NCBI GenBank assembly: GCA_037445575.1
Contig: JBBIKH010000212.1
Span: forward strand, 1 to 5,771
Length of the DNA: 5,771 nucleotides
Origin: Oleimicrobium sp037445575
GTDB lineage: Bacteria; Zhuqueibacterota; Zhuqueibacteria; JANLFK01; Oleimicrobiaceae
Reading direction: 5' to 3'
In this document: one piece after another, positions 5,552-5,771 of the stretch
Layout: the number at the start of each line of letters is the position of its first letter
How positions within the stretch are numbered: the stretch's first letter is position 1
Made by a program: the position numbers and the translations under genes
The notes under the pieces: model-generated
Told to the model about the DNA's origin: nothing
Database searches by the model: none
What the model saw: the letters and a program-made list of their open reading frames with translations, nothing else

Positions 5552-5771
5552 ATGCAGAGTTCCGCCGTGGCCGTGCTTCTGATTTCCGCAGCGTCGATCG
5601 GGTTCTTCCACACGGTGATTGGGCCTGACCATTATCTGCCTTTTGTGGTGCTTGCCCGGGCGAGGAAGTGGCGCCTGGGCAGAACACTTGTTGGTACTCT
5701 GGCCTGTGGTTTTGGCCATGTGCTTAGCTGGGTGGTTATTGGGGCTGTGGGGGTGGGGGGGGGGATCGCGG
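5552..5771 (+). CDS. NicO/UreH-like multipass membrane protein (putative transporter), 3'-truncated
   Basis: Only the first 73 codons are in the window. A hydrophobic segment (AVAVLLISAASIGFF, 5-19) leads into HTVIGPDHYLPFVVLAR (20-36), then a short basic loop (RARKWRLGRT) and a second membrane segment containing GFGHVLSWVVIG (53-64). The histidine-rich H-x5-D-H-x-L-P-F pattern in the first helix and G-H-V in the second are typical of bacterial proteins annotated as NicO-type nickel/cobalt exporters, UreH-like urease accessory proteins or sulfite exporter-like proteins. The canonical NiCoT motif is H-x4-D-H, so this is a related rather than identical signature. It sits in the cytoplasmic membrane; transport of a metal ion is a reasonable guess only. 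The start follows the previous stop by 13 bases. The last visible codons lie in a G-rich run that may hide an indel. Confidence 0.7.
   Translation, partial: MQSSAVAVLLISAASIGFFHTVIGPDHYLPFVVLARARKWRLGRTLVGTLACGFGHVLSWVVIGAVGVGGGIA
5755..5764 (+). repeat. Run of ten G inside the membrane protein gene
   Basis: Ten consecutive G, preceded by T and a further run of five G (5749-5753) and by GGGG at 5741-5744. The run encodes Gly-Gly-Gly plus part of a Val codon in the third hydrophobic stretch. The reading frame beyond it depends on its exact length. Confidence 0.85.

Overview
The window is a densely packed stretch of bacterial chromosome. Eight protein-coding genes all lie on the + strand, with gaps of at most about 80 bases. 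The DNA is GC-rich (about 60% by eye, not counted), and GTG and TTG starts are used beside ATG. Bacterial origin is indicated by Shine-Dalgarno sites, a lipoprotein signal peptide and a bacterial sliding-clamp binding motif. No gene fixes the phylum. The gene mix (an EndoQ-type nuclease, an AlkZ-related protein, a lipoprotein peroxiredoxin) would suit an uncultivated, perhaps thermophilic, lineage, but that is a guess.

Layout: 1-495 is the C-terminal part of a polysaccharide deacetylase (NodB fold) whose start lies outside the window. 574-1386 is a PlsC-type lysophospholipid acyltransferase. 1450-2697 is an endonuclease Q (EndoQ) family PHP protein. 2706-3259 is a nitroreductase gene broken by one missing base. 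3269-3985 is an SfsA homologue. 4046-4615 is a lipid-anchored BCP/PrxQ-type peroxiredoxin. 4612-5538 is a winged-helix AlkZ-related protein whose TTG start overlaps the peroxiredoxin stop. 5552 to the end is the N-terminus of a NicO/UreH-like multipass membrane protein. No RNA gene, insertion sequence, CRISPR array or convincing intrinsic terminator was seen, and no stretch over 300 bases lacks a gene.

How the genes relate: the first two act on the cell envelope. The middle block is richer in nucleic-acid and redox functions: EndoQ nicks DNA at deaminated bases, SfsA has a PD-(D/E)XK-type nuclease core, the AlkZ-related protein resembles alkyl-DNA glycosylases, and the nitroreductase and peroxiredoxin handle redox stress. 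The most interesting point is that the EndoQ homologue ends exactly in QLSLF, a consensus beta-clamp binding motif. This looks like the bacterial counterpart of the PCNA link described for archaeal EndoQ, and suggests deaminated-base repair tethered to the replication clamp.
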